Below, piece after piece: positions 19,164 to 29,366 of a DNA stretch of 64,000 nt (position 1 is the first letter of the stretch; each line of letters starts with the position of its first letter). A model generated the notes under the pieces. It searched no databases, had not been told where the DNA came from, and saw only the letters and a list, made by a program, of their open reading frames with translations. The stretch spans positions 350,485-414,484 of the forward strand of contig PADC01000008.1 in NCBI GenBank assembly GCA_002700385.1. Direction: 5' to 3'. The position numbers and the translations under genes are program-made. Origin of the DNA: Cycloclasticus sp. (GTDB lineage Bacteria > Pseudomonadota > Gammaproteobacteria > Methylococcales > Cycloclasticaceae).

Positions 19164-19433
19164 CTATTTTCTTAATCCTAAACGCGCAATGAGTGCACGG
19201 TAACGTTCTACGTCTTTACCTTTTAAGTAATCCAAAAGTTTACGGCGGCGGTTAATGATTCTTAACAAACCTTGACGTGAGTGGTGATCTTTTTTGTTCT
19301 CAGAAAAATGCGGTGTCAAATGATTAATTCTCCCCGTTAACAAAGCAATTTGGACCTCTGGAGACCCTGTATCACCTTCTGATAACGCATATTCTTTAAC
19401 AATCTCTTGCTTTTGTTCTGTACCGAACGACAT
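19164..19433 (-). CDS. rpsO: 30S ribosomal protein S15
   Basis: Primary 16S rRNA-binding protein of the small subunit. It has 89 residues from the ATG at 19433 ([20 protein letters not shown]), exactly the E. coli length. A reading frame open to 19478 would add 15 unconserved residues and is rejected. Conserved segments are [40 protein letters not shown] and LDYLK. GTGGAG lies ahead of the ATG. It is co-transcribed with pnp and lies about 100 bases downstream of truB. Confidence 0.98.
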   Translation of the reverse strand: MSFGTEQKQEIVKEYALSEGDTGSPEVQIALLTGRINHLTPHFSENKKDHHSRQGLLRIINRRRKLLDYLKGKDVERYRALIARLGLRK

Positions 19434-19533
19434 ATTTACTCCACTTTCTATAATATTAATCTTGAAAAAACAGCACATTGTACTCCATCGCTCTAAGAGC
19501 TAACAAGCTTTATGATGAAACCGTCGCCTGTAT

Positions 19534-20442
19534 TTACGCAAAAATTCTTACTGGTGCCAAATAGTTACCTTCAAGCCACTTGCCCAAGCCAAAAATATCG
19601 CCATTGGCATCATATAAACGAATCAATGGACTTGGGGCTAAATCAACTAATTGGATCCGGCGTCCAAAACATAAATCACTTGTTTCTTCTCGATTACATC
19701 TCACCAGAGGGTAGTCTTGCAACGCCATATCGAGGCTTTTCAACTGTTGATCCAACGGATCAAAGTCACCGTTTAGTTGCTCTAATTGATAAATCGTTAC
19801 GGCGTCTTCCAATTCAAACGGCCCTGTTTTAATACGCCTTAAAAAAGTAACATGAGCACCGCAACCCAGTTTTTCACCCAAGTCTTCCGCTAAAGTGCGA
19901 ACATAGGTTCCTTTTGTGCAACAGACTTCAAGGGTCAAGCTGTCGCTTGTTTTAGAGAGCAGTGATAGCGATTTGATCGTCACACCTCTGGCCGGTCGCT
20001 CAACAACTTGGCCCGCTCTTGCCAAATCATATAAACGTTGCCCTTTGTGTTTAAGTGCTGAATACATGGGAGGCACTTGTTGAATATCGCCTGTAAAGGC
20101 TTGCAAGAGAGCCGCTATTTGTTGCTCACTGATGTCAGGCACCTCTCTTTTGTGAACCACACGACCCTCAGCATCACCTGTGTCGGTTGTTTCTCCAAGT
20201 TTCATCGTGAATTGGTAGGTTTTATCTGAAGCCAGTAGATATGGTGATACTTTGGTGCCATGTCCTAGACAAATAGGCAAAACACCCGATGCCAAGGGGT
20301 CCAGGCTGCCTGTATGGCCCACTTTTTTAGCGTCGTATAATCGTTTAATAATTTGCACCGCTCGATTGGAAGAAATATTAAGCGGTTTATCTAGAATAAG
20401 AATTCCACTAATATCGCGCCCTCTCTTTTTTCGATCGGCCAC
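19534..20442 (-). CDS. truB: tRNA pseudouridine-55 synthase
   Basis: Makes pseudouridine 55 in the T-loop of tRNAs. The 302-residue protein has the catalytic Asp at residue 48 in GHTGSLDPLASGVL. KRGRDISGILILDKP forms the N-terminus, YKVKHKG-type substrate contacts appear as YSALKHKGQRLYDLAR, and CTKGTYVRTLAEDLG is the second family motif. A PUA-like C-terminal domain completes it. It is downstream of rbfA with a three-base gap, in the conserved nusA-infB-rbfA-truB-rpsO order. Confidence 0.97.
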   Translation of the reverse strand: MADRKKRGRDISGILILDKPLNISSNRAVQIIKRLYDAKKVGHTGSLDPLASGVLPICLGHGTKVSPYLLASDKTYQFTMKLGETTDTGDAEGRVVHKREVPDISEQQIAALLQAFTGDIQQVPPMYSALKHKGQRLYDLARAGQVVERPARGVTIKSLSLLSKTSDSLTLEVCCTKGTYVRTLAEDLGEKLGCGAHVTFLRRIKTGPFELEDAVTIYQLEQLNGDFDPLDQQLKSLDMALQDYPLVRCNREETSDLCFGRRIQLVDLAPSPLIRLYDANGDIFGLGKWLEGNYLAPVRIFA

Positions 20443-20445
20443 TGA

Positions 20446-20811
20446 TTATTTCTCATTTTCAGGATCGGTCGCTTTAAGCAACGCGTCCATTTTAATACCT
20501 TGCTCAATAGACTCATCCAGGAAAAAGCGCAATTCAGGCACCATACGCATGCGCATGCGTTTCGATACCATACCGTGTATATAATTAGATGCTCGATTTA
20601 GGGCCTTAACGCTAGACGATTTGCTGTCCTTGTCATTCGTTGTTAAGACACTGACAAAAACCTTAGCGACCGCCAGGTCTTTTGTGACCTCAACATCACT
20701 GACTGTTACAAAGCCAACATCAGGGTCTTTAAGATCACGCCGTATCACTTCGGCTAGCTCCCTTTGTAATTGGCGGGCAACTCGCTGAAAACGTAAAAAC
20801 TCTCTAGGCAT
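20446..20811 (-). CDS. rbfA: Ribosome-binding factor A
   Basis: 30S maturation and cold-adaptation factor that acts on the 5' end of 16S rRNA. The 121-residue protein has the single KH-type fold of the family. The opening EFLRFQRVARQLQRELAEVI, then DPDVGFVTVSDVEVTKDLAVAKVF, and MRMVPELRFFLDESIEQG near the end are diagnostic. It lies 12 bases downstream of infB and three bases upstream of truB, so all are probably translated from one mRNA. Confidence 0.97.
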   Translation of the reverse strand: MPREFLRFQRVARQLQRELAEVIRRDLKDPDVGFVTVSDVEVTKDLAVAKVFVSVLTTNDKDSKSSSVKALNRASNYIHGMVSKRMRMRMVPELRFFLDESIEQGIKMDALLKATDPENEK

Positions 20812-20823
20812 TAATCGCGCACA

Positions 20824-23436
20824 CTACAATTTACGTTTTACTTCAACACGCTCAAAGACTTCTATCTGATCGCCTTCCTGGACATCATTGTAATTCTTCA
20901 CGCCGATACCGCATTCCATGCCATTTTTAACTTCTTGAACATCATCTTTAAAACGTCTCAACGATTCAAGCTGACCTTCGAAAATAACAACATTTTCACG
21001 TAGCACACGAATCGGCAGGTCTTTCTTAACGTAACCTTCGGTTACCATACAACCCGCAATTGCACCTAATTTTGGCGATTTAAATACATCACGCACATTC
21101 GCAATACCAACGATCTGTTCTTTAATATCAGGAGCTAATAAACCGGACAAGGCATCGCGTACATCATCAATCACATCATAAATAATGCTGTAGTAACGTA
21201 CTGAAACACCGCGATTTTCAATCATACGTCTCGCACTTGCATCCGCACGGGTATTGAAACCAACAATGAGCGCATCTGAAGCAGCGGCTAGATTAACGTC
21301 ACTTTCATTAATGCCACCGACACCACCGGCGACAATTGATACTTTCACTTCGTCTGTTGAAAGGTTCACAAGTGACGCCTTTAAGGCCTCTAAACTACCA
21401 TGGACATCCGTTTTCAATAATATATTGAGTGTCGCACTGTCCCCTTCTTCCATTTGTGAAAAAGCTTGCTCGAGTTTCGCTGCCTGCTGTTTTGCTTGCC
21501 TTGCCTGCTTCGATTTATTTTGACGGAATTCAGCAATTTCGCGGGCTTTACGTTCGTTTGGCGCCGCATAAACTTCCTCGCCTGCTTCGGTAGCACTTGA
21601 AAGCCCTAACACTTCAACAGGTACGGCAGGTGTCGCAGATTTAATAGCCTTGCCGTTCTCATCGAACATGGCTTTTACACGCCCATGTGCCTCACCAGCA
21701 ACTAGGTAATCACCCATATTTAATGTGCCTTTCTGCACAAGGATGGTGGCTACAGCCCCCCTGCCTTTGTCTAGACGAGACTCAACAATAACGCCGGTTG
21801 CCGCCACATCAACTGGCGCAGACAGCTCTAATAATTCAGCCTGTAAAGCGATCGCTTCTAACAGCTCATCTATCCCTTGACCGGTCAATGCAGAGATATT
21901 AACAAATTGCGTATCTCCACCCCAATCTTCAGGGGTTACTTCAATCGAAGCAAGTTCATTCTTAACTCGATCCGGTTGAGCGCCTTCTTTGTCCATTTTA
22001 TTGACAGCGACAATAATCGGCACACCGGCCGCCCGTGCATGTTCAACGGCCTCTTTTGTTTGCGGCATAACGCCGTCATCTGCTGCAACAACCAAAATGA
22101 CCAAATCGGTAATCTGGGCACCACGCGCTCGCATGGCTGTGAATGCCGCATGCCCGGGTGTATCGATAAAAGTTACCATGCTATCACCTTGTTTCACACG
22201 GTAAGCACCAATATGTTGAGTAATACCACCTGATTCACCCGCTGCAACACGACTTTCTCTAATATAATCGAGTAATGAGGTTTTTCCGTGATCTACATGC
22301 CCCATAATGGTCACCACGGGACCACGTGGCACCTCTTCACCATCTTTTTGTATAACATCAGCCAATAACTCAGCCTGAATGTCTTCATCACTCCGTAAAA
22401 TGGCTTTGTGACCCATCTCTTCAACCACAATAACAGCGGTATCTTGGTCGAGCGCCTGGTTAATAGTCGCCATTGTGCCCAAGCCCATCAATGTTTTAAT
22501 GACTTCACCCGCTTTAACCTTCATTCGTTGAGCAAGGTCAGACACGATAATACTTTCAGGGATTTCTACATCATAAACAATTGTCTTCGTAGGCACTTCA
22601 AAACCATGTTTTTCACCCGACTCAAGGCGAATATCACCGGCCTTATTAGCCCCCTTCTTTTTGATACGTCGTGGCTTCTTATCTATATGTAAAATGCCGC
22701 CATCAAACTTAGAGCTGCCTTTTTTCTTATCTGGCTTTCTTGCTGCCTCACGGGCTTTCTTGGCATCCGCTTCTGCTTTTATTCTTGCCATCACTTCGGG
22801 GCTAGCCATTCTGCTTTCTTTATCAGCAGGTTCGGGGGTTTTCTCCTTTTCGGCCGCCGCTAACTTGGCCGCTTCTTCTGCAGCCTGTTTTGCAGCCGCT
22901 GCTTCTTCCGCTGCTTTTTTAGCCGCTTCAGCCGCCCTTTCTTCTTCAAGTTTGGCTTGCTTTTCAGCCTCAAGTTTATCCTTAACTTCTTGCTGTTTAT
23001 TGAGCCTTTCTTGTTCTTTTTCTCTTACAGCTTCTTGTTCTTCTACCAATTTTTGATGTGCTTCAGCGGCCTTTTCCGCCTCTAATAACTCATCCGAGCT
23101 CAAACCTGTTGCTATTTCATCTGCAGAGCGCCCAGGACCTTTCTTTTTTCGCACTTCAATACTGACCGAACCAGCACCACGCCCTTTGGTTTGTTTTAAC
23201 TCCGTTACTTCAGGCTTACGCCTTTTAAGCGTCATTGTTTTCTTCGGCCTGGTAATATCTGCTTTCGCTTTTCCATGACTTTCTCGAAGATGGGCTAATA
23301 ACTTCACCTTATCGTCTTCACTAAGCGTGGAGCTTATAGTTTTACCTTTTACACCTGCATCTTTAAGTTGCTCTACTAACTTTTCAGCAGTCGTCCCGAC
23401 TACTGTTGCTAAATGTTGAACTGTAATATCTGCCAT
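20824..23436 (-). CDS. infB: Translation initiation factor IF-2
   Basis: GTPase that brings fMet-tRNA to the 30S subunit. The 870-residue protein has an N-terminal IF2N domain (1-55), a long charged coiled-coil (about 115-235) rich in Ala, Glu and Lys, and a second IF2N-like domain (about 290-345). The G domain follows with G1 GHVDHGKT (379-386), G3 DTPGH (425-429) and G4 NKMD (479-482), then domains II-IV. Length is close to E. coli (890). In E. coli an internal start yields a shorter IF2 form; a similar product here is possible but not evident. Confidence 0.98.
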   Translation of the reverse strand: MADITVQHLATVVGTTAEKLVEQLKDAGVKGKTISSTLSEDDKVKLLAHLRESHGKAKADITRPKKTMTLKRRKPEVTELKQTKGRGAGSVSIEVRKKKGPGRSADEIATGLSSDELLEAEKAAEAHQKLVEEQEAVREKEQERLNKQQEVKDKLEAEKQAKLEEERAAEAAKKAAEEAAAAKQAAEEAAKLAAAEKEKTPEPADKESRMASPEVMARIKAEADAKKAREAARKPDKKKGSSKFDGGILHIDKKPRRIKKKGANKAGDIRLESGEKHGFEVPTKTIVYDVEIPESIIVSDLAQRMKVKAGEVIKTLMGLGTMATINQALDQDTAVIVVEEMGHKAILRSDEDIQAELLADVIQKDGEEVPRGPVVTIMGHVDHGKTSLLDYIRESRVAAGESGGITQHIGAYRVKQGDSMVTFIDTPGHAAFTAMRARGAQITDLVILVVAADDGVMPQTKEAVEHARAAGVPIIVAVNKMDKEGAQPDRVKNELASIEVTPEDWGGDTQFVNISALTGQGIDELLEAIALQAELLELSAPVDVAATGVIVESRLDKGRGAVATILVQKGTLNMGDYLVAGEAHGRVKAMFDENGKAIKSATPAVPVEVLGLSSATEAGEEVYAAPNERKAREIAEFRQNKSKQARQAKQQAAKLEQAFSQMEEGDSATLNILLKTDVHGSLEALKASLVNLSTDEVKVSIVAGGVGGINESDVNLAAASDALIVGFNTRADASARRMIENRGVSVRYYSIIYDVIDDVRDALSGLLAPDIKEQIVGIANVRDVFKSPKLGAIAGCMVTEGYVKKDLPIRVLRENVVIFEGQLESLRRFKDDVQEVKNGMECGIGVKNYNDVQEGDQIEVFERVEVKRKL

Positions 23437-23462
23437 ACTTCTTTCTCCAAAGAGTTTGTTGC

Positions 23463-24965
23463 TTACTCAGCAAACCAGGGTTCACGTGCTTTCATAATTA
23501 GTGCTGTGGCACGTTCTTCATCCATCTCTATCATTTCGAGTAATTCATCCGTCGCCAGTTCAGCCAAATCATTCATTGTTACCACTTCTTTACTGGCCAA
23601 CTGGTATGCCAGTTCTCGATCCATTCCATCCATTTCAAGCAGGTCTTTCGCTGGCTCGTGTTCTTCCAATACCTCTTCAGAAGCAATCGCTTTAATCAGA
23701 TAAGCATCTTTTGCACGTTGTAAAAGCTCTTCTGCGATCTCTTCATCGAACTCTTCAATCTCGGCGAGGTCTTCCAAAGCAGCGAAATTGATGTCCTCAA
23801 TTGTTGTGTATCCTTCTTGAACGAGGATCAGGGCTACATCCTCATCCACATCAAGATCAACCATTAATTGCTGAGCATAAGCTTCGGCTTCTGACGAATT
23901 TTGTTCATCAGCTTGCGTTTCACTCATAACATTTAATTTCCAACCGGTTAGTTCACTGGCTAACCGAACATTTTGGCCGCCTCGACCAATGGCTTGTGAC
24001 AAGCTGTCATCTTTTACTGATACATCCATGCTGTGTTTGTCTTCATCCACAACAATCGCAACCACTTCGGCCGGTGACATCGCATTAATTACAAACTGGG
24101 CTTCATTTTCATCCCATAAAATAATATCTACACGCTCTCCCGCCAATTCATTCGACACGGCTTGAACGCGCGAACCGCGCATGCCAACACAGGCACCAAC
24201 CGGATCCAAACGCTGATCACGCGTGCGAACAGCAATTTTTGCTCGTGAACCCGGGTCTCTCGCTGCGCCTAAAATTTCAATTAAACCGTCCCCTACTTCA
24301 GGCACTTCAAGCTTAAAAAGAGCAATTAGTAATTCTGATGCACTTCTTGAAACGGTTAATTGAGGACCCCGTGTGGTTTCTTGAACTTCTTTCAAATATC
24401 CTCGGATCCTGTCACCTGTTCTGACCGGCTCTCTTGGAATCATTTCTTCTCGAGGAATAATGGCATCAGCGGTTCCTTCAAGATCAACAAAAACATTCCC
24501 GCGTTCAATACGCTTAATGACGCCCGTAACAAGCTCGCCCACTTTATCCTTGTATAAATCGTAAACTTTTCCTCGTTCAGCTTCTCTAACTTTTTGGACA
24601 ATCACCTGTTTCGCGGCTTGCGCGCCAATTCTGCCAAAATCAGCTGACTGAATAGGTTCTTCTATAAAACCACCAATAACGGCTTCTGGGTCTTTGCTTT
24701 GTGCGTCTTCAAGTAAAATTTGAGCATCGGGGTTTTCCAAACCGCCCTCGAACTCTGGATTTGCCTCAACGACCTCCCATCGGCGAAAAGATTCGTAATC
24801 TCCACTTGAACGATCAATTTCAACACGAACGGCGATATCTCCTTGATACAGTTTTTTGGTTGCCATTTCCAAGGCTGACTCAATGGCCTCAAAAAGAATG
24901 CCACGATCAATTTCTTTTTCATTAGAAACAACATCTACAACCATTAAAATTTCTTTATTAGCCAT
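23463..24965 (-). CDS. nusA: Transcription termination/antitermination protein NusA
   Basis: RNA polymerase-binding factor for pausing, termination and antitermination. The 500-residue protein has the N-terminal RNAP-binding domain (1-125; [20 protein letters not shown]), the S1 domain (about 130-200; [20 protein letters not shown]), KH1 and KH2 (about 200-345; [20 protein letters not shown]). Two acidic C-terminal repeats follow (about 360-500), the long gammaproteobacterial form that contacts the RNAP alpha subunit and lambda N. It lies between rimP and infB. In E. coli NusA represses its own operon. Confidence 0.98.
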   Translation of the reverse strand: MANKEILMVVDVVSNEKEIDRGILFEAIESALEMATKKLYQGDIAVRVEIDRSSGDYESFRRWEVVEANPEFEGGLENPDAQILLEDAQSKDPEAVIGGFIEEPIQSADFGRIGAQAAKQVIVQKVREAERGKVYDLYKDKVGELVTGVIKRIERGNVFVDLEGTADAIIPREEMIPREPVRTGDRIRGYLKEVQETTRGPQLTVSRSASELLIALFKLEVPEVGDGLIEILGAARDPGSRAKIAVRTRDQRLDPVGACVGMRGSRVQAVSNELAGERVDIILWDENEAQFVINAMSPAEVVAIVVDEDKHSMDVSVKDDSLSQAIGRGGQNVRLASELTGWKLNVMSETQADEQNSSEAEAYAQQLMVDLDVDEDVALILVQEGYTTIEDINFAALEDLAEIEEFDEEIAEELLQRAKDAYLIKAIASEEVLEEHEPAKDLLEMDGMDRELAYQLASKEVVTMNDLAELATDELLEMIEMDEERATALIMKAREPWFAE

Positions 24966-24988
24966 CTTTAAACCCTGATAATAAATTT

Positions 24989-25447
24989 TTAAAATTTAAC
25001 CACTAATCTAGCTTTTTTGATAAGAGAGAAAGGAATTTCAATTTCCTCATCATCGACGTGCAAATGAACTGTCTCATTTTGCACCTCTAAAATATCACCT
25101 GTAAAACGTCGTTGCCCCTCTATGGTCGCCTGACGCAACTCCAGTTTGACCGTAGACCCTTTGAAACGCTCAAAATGTTCCAATTCAAACAGTGGACGTT
25201 CTAGACCCGGCGAGGAAACCTCTAGCCTGTATTGCCCGCTAATAGGGTCTTCAACATCCAAAATGCCACTGATCTGGTGGCTGACCTTTGAACAATCATC
25301 AACCAGAATACCCTTTTCTGAATCAATATAAACCAATAAAACAGACGATTTACCTTGACCGGTCAATTCGGCACCTACAAATTCATAACCCAGTCCTATA
25401 ACAGCAGGTTTTATTAGCTCTAATATTTTAGCTGGTGCTTGATTCAT
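24989..25447 (-). CDS. rimP: Ribosome maturation factor RimP
   Basis: 30S assembly factor, first protein gene of the nusA operon. At 152 residues it is near the E. coli length (150). The N-terminal domain includes IKPAVIGLGYEFVGAEL and DDCSKVSHQISGILD, followed by YRLEVSSPGLERPL, the strongest family signature. The C-terminal SH3-like barrel ends with EIPFSLIKKARLVVKF. It is preceded by a short terminator-like hairpin (25464-25483) and by tRNA-fMet. Confidence 0.96.
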   Translation of the reverse strand: MNQAPAKILELIKPAVIGLGYEFVGAELTGQGKSSVLLVYIDSEKGILVDDCSKVSHQISGILDVEDPISGQYRLEVSSPGLERPLFELEHFERFKGSTVKLELRQATIEGQRRFTGDILEVQNETVHLHVDDEEIEIPFSLIKKARLVVKF

Positions 25448-25463
25448 CGCTATCCATCACGTA

Positions 25464-25483
25464 CAAAAAAAGGGCCAGAGCCC
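25464..25483 (-). terminator. Terminator-like hairpin in the rimP-nusA leader (candidate attenuator)
   Basis: On the minus strand GGGC-TCTG-GCCC (25483-25472) is followed by seven T, only about 17 bases before the rimP ATG. The stem is only four base pairs, so it would be weak alone. Its place between the operon promoter region and rimP suits leader attenuation or a NusA-responsive pause, but that is inference. Confidence 0.45.
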
Positions 25484-25550
25484 CATCGAATACTTTAATT
25501 TTTACCTAACACTTTCATTTTAAAAAAGTTTGCCAGGGATAAAACAAAAA

Positions 25551-25566
25551 TACCCCTAGTGGGGTA
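25551..25566 (-). terminator. Rho-independent terminator of tRNA-fMet
   Basis: On the minus strand TACCCC (25566-25561), loop ACTA and GGGGTA (25556-25551) form a perfect hairpin, followed by five T. It starts 13 bases after the encoded CCA of the tRNA. It separates, fully or partly, the tRNA from the rimP operon. Confidence 0.75.
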
Positions 25567-25578
25567 CCATGTATACAT

Positions 25579-25655
<77 letters not shown>

Positions 25656-25731
25656 TCCATTTAGGTGCAAAATGATACTAGATGAACCTTCATTTTACAA
25701 TCTAAATTAAAACTTATTTTGAGCTTTCTTT

Positions 25732-26223
25732 TTAGACAATTAAATTAATGGCATATAAACACGCTGCGGACATCAAGCCTGCCGCCAGGTCATCCGCCAT
25801 GATACCGACCCCGCCCTTTACTTTCCTGTCCAGCCAACTTATGGGCCACGGTTTGGCAATATCAAACAATCTAAACAACATAAAACCCACAATGACATTT
25901 TGCCAACTAAACGCCACCCAGTACATTGTTAACAAATAGCCTGCTATTTCATCCCAAACTATACCGCCATGATCATGCACACCGATCTCTTTTGCAGTCT
26001 TCCCACAGATCCAACAACCCGCCGTAATAACAAGCAGCAACACCGGTAAATAAAAATCTGGAAAAAAAACCAGTAAATAATAAACAGGTATCGCGACCAA
26101 TGTACCCATGGTGCCTGGCGCTTTTGTTGACAGCCCGGAACCAAAGCCAAACGCTAACAGGTGCACCGGATGGCTTAACAATTGTTTAAAAGATGGCGTT
26201 TTATTCGACATTAAAGTGATCAT
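25732..26223 (-). CDS. pgpA: Phosphatidylglycerophosphatase A
   Basis: Inner-membrane phosphatase making phosphatidylglycerol from the product of PgsA. The 163-residue protein has LLAFGFGSGLSTKAPGTMGT near the N-terminus and VHDHGGIVWDEIAGYLLT near residue 85. DIAKPWPISWLDRKVKGGVG and IMADDLAAG complete the family signature (Asp and His metal ligands). Three to four hydrophobic segments are present. The start may be at 26223 or the second ATG at 26211; neither has a well-spaced Shine-Dalgarno. It overlaps the thiL 3' end and is the last gene of the riboflavin-nusB-thiL run. Confidence 0.95.
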   Translation of the reverse strand: MITLMSNKTPSFKQLLSHPVHLLAFGFGSGLSTKAPGTMGTLVAIPVYYLLVFFPDFYLPVLLLVITAGCWICGKTAKEIGVHDHGGIVWDEIAGYLLTMYWVAFSWQNVIVGFMLFRLFDIAKPWPISWLDRKVKGGVGIMADDLAAGLMSAACLYAINLIV

Positions 26224-27157
26224 ATCCTTTGTTGAGTGTTTTTACTTCGCCATGTGCTGTTGCCACCCTTAACCCTTTTTCTTTCTCAATAACCCCAATC
26301 TTTGAGATATTAAACGGCGTTAAGTGGCTTAATGAAGCCACCTCCATTTTTTTTGGCAAGGTAAAACATAATTCATAATCATCACCCGTTGAATAAGGCC
26401 AAAAAACATCACCGATCTGTTCAATATGTTGATGAACAGATGGAGCCAATGGCAACTTTTCATTCCAAACCTTGGCGCCCACACCACTGGCTTTAAGCAC
26501 ATGGTTTAAATCAGCCGATAACCCATCGGAAATATCTATACACGAGGTCGCCATCTCCAATAAAGCCTTACCCAGATTAATACGAGGCGTCGGCCTTAGA
26601 AAAGCCTGCAAATCATTATCATCAATATTAGAGAGGCCTTCCTTGGCTTTTATTAAGCCCAACCCTGCACTGCCAATATTTCCTGATACACAGAGATGAT
26701 CGCCGACCTGAGCACCCGATCGAGTTAATCGATGATGCTTGGGTAACAACCCCATGATGTTGACTGTAATTGATAACGGACCACGAGTCGTGTCACCACC
26801 AATTAGGTGCAGGGCATATTGCTTGGCTAAATCAAAAAAACCCTGGCTAAATGAGGACAACCAAGCTTTATCAACACGAGGCATGGTAATCGCTAATGAA
26901 ACCCAGGCAGGTGTCGCTCCCATGGAAGCCAAATCACTTAAATTAACAGCCAATGCTTTATGCCCTAACAACGCAGCATCACTCTTTGGTAAAAAATGCA
27001 CCCCTTCTACCAAGGTGTCCGTGCTAACAGCCAACTGTTTTCCAGAGGGCACTTCTAGTACAGCACAATCATCACCAATGCCCATTACAGGTGGCCTGCC
27101 TAAGTCAGAATGGAGCGTAAAATACTCTTCTATGATAGAAAACTCAGACGATGACAT
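26201..27157 (-). CDS. thiL: Thiamine-monophosphate kinase
   Basis: Phosphorylates thiamine monophosphate to the cofactor thiamine diphosphate, in the cytosol. The 318-residue protein has the PurM/AIR-synthase-like fold: SEFSIIEEYF at the N-terminus, MGIGDDCAVLEV (Mg-ATP site) near 26-37, VSTDTLVEGVHFLP near 44-57, HKALAVNLSDLASMGATP, and DISDGLSADLNHVLKASGVG near 215. It lies 9 bases downstream of nusB. The nusB-thiL-pgpA order is the standard gammaproteobacterial one. Confidence 0.96.
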   Translation of the reverse strand: MSSSEFSIIEEYFTLHSDLGRPPVMGIGDDCAVLEVPSGKQLAVSTDTLVEGVHFLPKSDAALLGHKALAVNLSDLASMGATPAWVSLAITMPRVDKAWLSSFSQGFFDLAKQYALHLIGGDTTRGPLSITVNIMGLLPKHHRLTRSGAQVGDHLCVSGNIGSAGLGLIKAKEGLSNIDDNDLQAFLRPTPRINLGKALLEMATSCIDISDGLSADLNHVLKASGVGAKVWNEKLPLAPSVHQHIEQIGDVFWPYSTGDDYELCFTLPKKMEVASLSHLTPFNISKIGVIEKEKGLRVATAHGEVKTLNKGYDHFNVE

Positions 27158-27166
27158 GACGTCGAC

Positions 27167-27616
27167 TTAGCCTGCTTTTTTCTTGCCTTTTAACTTCGCC
27201 TTCATTTCAATCGCCCTGTTTTTTTGCGCCAATTTATCCATTACACTATTCACATAGGCATGGCTCTTTTCAGAGCCAAAATTTTTCGCTAAATTTATAG
27301 ATTCGTTAATGGCCACTCGATAGGGCACTTCCGGCTTATAAAGCAACTCATAAGCACCCAAACGCAAGATGGCTTTTTCAATCGGATCGATTTTTTCAAC
27401 ATCACGTGCCGTAAATTCACTAATGGCCTCGTCCAAATCACCAAACTTATCAACAACACCGGTCAACAAAAGCTCAAAATAAGCTTTATGATACTTGGGT
27501 GTTTCAGGGTCTTTTTCAAACTGATCGCAAATTTCAGTTAAATTCTGGCCTGTCATTTGCCATTGATATAACGCTTGAAGTGCTACCTGCCTTGCATTAC
27601 TTTTTGGTGAACTCAT
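27167..27616 (-). CDS. nusB: Transcription antitermination protein NusB
   Basis: Binds boxA RNA with S10 (NusE) for rRNA antitermination. The 149-residue all-helical protein opens with [20 protein letters not shown] and contains [40 protein letters not shown] and [30 protein letters not shown], split across the family's helices. It overlaps the ribH stop by four bases (ATGA), so translation is coupled. A Lys-rich tail (KLKGKKKAG) closes it. Confidence 0.96.
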   Translation of the reverse strand: MSSPKSNARQVALQALYQWQMTGQNLTEICDQFEKDPETPKYHKAYFELLLTGVVDKFGDLDEAISEFTARDVEKIDPIEKAILRLGAYELLYKPEVPYRVAINESINLAKNFGSEKSHAYVNSVMDKLAQKNRAIEMKAKLKGKKKAG

Positions 27617-28092
27617 TCGGCGTCTATCACCTTAAGTACATTGACCATTTCAATTGCCGCTAACGCCGCTTCTGCACCCTTATTACCTGCTTTGGTGCCT
27701 GCTCGTTCAATGGCCTGTTCAATAGAATCCACCGTCAGCACTCCGAAGGTAACTGGGGTGTCTGCTTGTAGTGACACCGTTGCTAATCCCTTGGTCACTT
27801 CAGCAGAAACATATTCAAAATGGGGTGTGCCGCCACGGATAACTGCGCCCAAACCAATGATCGCATCATATTTTTTCTTCCCAGCTAAACGCTGTGCTGC
27901 GAGAGGCATTTCAAATGCGCCCGGCACTTTAACCACATCAATATTTTTAATGTCAGCACCCTGTCTAACAAGAGTATCAATTGCACCCCCTTCTAATTGA
28001 TCAACAATAAAACTGTTAAAACGACCGACTAGTAAGCAGAAGCGCGCATCGCGCACGATCATATTTCCTTCAATTAATTTTGCCTCAGACAT
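27613..28092 (-). CDS. ribH: 6,7-dimethyl-8-ribityllumazine synthase
   Basis: Penultimate step of riboflavin synthesis, condensing the pyrimidine with 3,4-dihydroxy-2-butanone 4-phosphate; it forms a large capsid-like or pentameric assembly. The 159-residue protein has [52 protein letters not shown] (catalytic His) and [19 protein letters not shown]. It lies about 110 bases downstream of ribBX; that gap has no gene or riboswitch that I recognise. Its stop overlaps nusB. Confidence 0.97.
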   Translation of the reverse strand: MSEAKLIEGNMIVRDARFCLLVGRFNSFIVDQLEGGAIDTLVRQGADIKNIDVVKVPGAFEMPLAAQRLAGKKKYDAIIGLGAVIRGGTPHFEYVSAEVTKGLATVSLQADTPVTFGVLTVDSIEQAIERAGTKAGNKGAEAALAAIEMVNVLKVIDAE

Positions 28093-28200
28093 AGTAACCC
28101 TTTGTTATGTGTACGTGTAACGTTAAATATGAGCAACTTCGCTTAGAGAAACGGGTTAGCTCTGTTCAGATAAAAAATGTACGATCAGTATATCAGTGTT

Positions 28201-29304
28201 CTAATCCAATGAAACATGTTCAACAATCTCAATGTCAAACCCTGTTAATCCTGAATATTTAGTTGCTGTGCCCAGTAGTTTTAAGTTTTTAATTCCCAAT
28301 TCCGTTAAGATTTGACAACCCACACCCACTTCTCTGGAATCAACCATTGGCTTCGTATTTTGTGCTGACACCCCTTTTTGTTTCAGCTCTTGCTCATGAA
28401 TAAATTCAACAATTGATTGATTATCTTCTTTATTTCGAATCAAAATTAAAGCGCCTCGCCCTTCTTGCGCTATCTTGCGCATCACGCTGGGTAAAGGATA
28501 ATGATCACTTCCCTTGGCATGCAGTAGATCAGCCAAGGTACTTTGCGCATTTACCCTCACTAACACGGGTTCATCGGTGCATACATCACCATACGTTAAT
28601 GCTAAATGAAGTTTATTATCAATTTCATCCTGAAAAGCATGCAATCTAAAATCACCATACTTGGTTGGGTAATGACAACTGCTAACGCACTCAATCGTTT
28701 TTTCATTTTGAATGCGGTAATGAATCAAGTCTGCAATCGTCCCTATTTTTAATTCGTGCTTTTCCGCGAATTTTTTTAAATCATCTCGACGCGCCATCGA
28801 GCCATCATCATTTAAAATTTCAACAATAACGGCGGCCGGTTCTGCACCGGCCAATCGCGCTAAATCACAACCTGCTTCAGTATGGCCGGTTCGATTTAAT
28901 ACCCCACCTGGTTGCGCCATCAATGGAAAAATATGCCCTGGCTGAACCAGATCTATGGGTTTAGCATCGGGTTTTACAGCCGCCAAAATAGTCGCTGCTC
29001 GATCCGCAGCAGAAATACCGGTTGTTACACCTTCAGCTGCCTCAATGGACACGGTGAAATTTGTTGAATAGGCCGCTTGGTTATCATTGACCATCAGGGG
29101 TAAACGAAGCTGCTGGCAACGTTCACGAGTGAGTGTCAGACAGATCAGTCCTCGTCCATAGCTGGCCATAAAATTGATATCTTGCGGGCGAACATGCTCG
29201 GCGAGCATCAAAAGATCACCTTCATTTTCGCGATCCTCGTCATCCATAATAATGACTATTTTGCCTTGCCTTAAATCATCAATGATTTCTTTGGTCGTAT
29301 TCAT
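28201..29304 (-). CDS. ribB: RibBX: 3,4-dihydroxy-2-butanone-4-phosphate synthase with degenerate GTP cyclohydrolase II domain
   Basis: The N-terminal RibB domain (1-200) is intact: [16 protein letters not shown] supplies the acidic metal site, and [20 protein letters not shown] the catalytic His. It should make the four-carbon precursor of riboflavin. The C-terminal half (about 208-367) aligns with RibA. However, the RibA zinc and catalytic segment, which in E. coli reads C...RCDCG, is here [18 protein letters not shown] with no cysteines. GTP cyclohydrolase II activity is therefore very unlikely, and a separate ribA should exist elsewhere. Products of this layout are known as RibBX. It lies between ribE and ribH. 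Confidence 0.93.
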   Translation of the reverse strand: MNTTKEIIDDLRQGKIVIIMDDEDRENEGDLLMLAEHVRPQDINFMASYGRGLICLTLTRERCQQLRLPLMVNDNQAAYSTNFTVSIEAAEGVTTGISAADRAATILAAVKPDAKPIDLVQPGHIFPLMAQPGGVLNRTGHTEAGCDLARLAGAEPAAVIVEILNDDGSMARRDDLKKFAEKHELKIGTIADLIHYRIQNEKTIECVSSCHYPTKYGDFRLHAFQDEIDNKLHLALTYGDVCTDEPVLVRVNAQSTLADLLHAKGSDHYPLPSVMRKIAQEGRGALILIRNKEDNQSIVEFIHEQELKQKGVSAQNTKPMVDSREVGVGCQILTELGIKNLKLLGTATKYSGLTGFDIEIVEHVSLD

Positions 29305-29366
29305 ATCTTTTTATTATCTTATGATTGACACGTATTGTAGCCGATTCGCCTTGGTTTCTTTTCAGG

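Noticed and set aside
22661-23056. Long Ala/Ser-rich plus-strand frame inside infB
   Set aside because: It is the antisense shadow of the Ala/Glu/Lys coiled-coil of IF-2; low-complexity codons keep the opposite frame open.
28093-28200. Possible FMN riboswitch near the riboflavin genes
   Set aside because: The gaps around ribBX, ribE and ribH are short and show none of the conserved RFN-element blocks.
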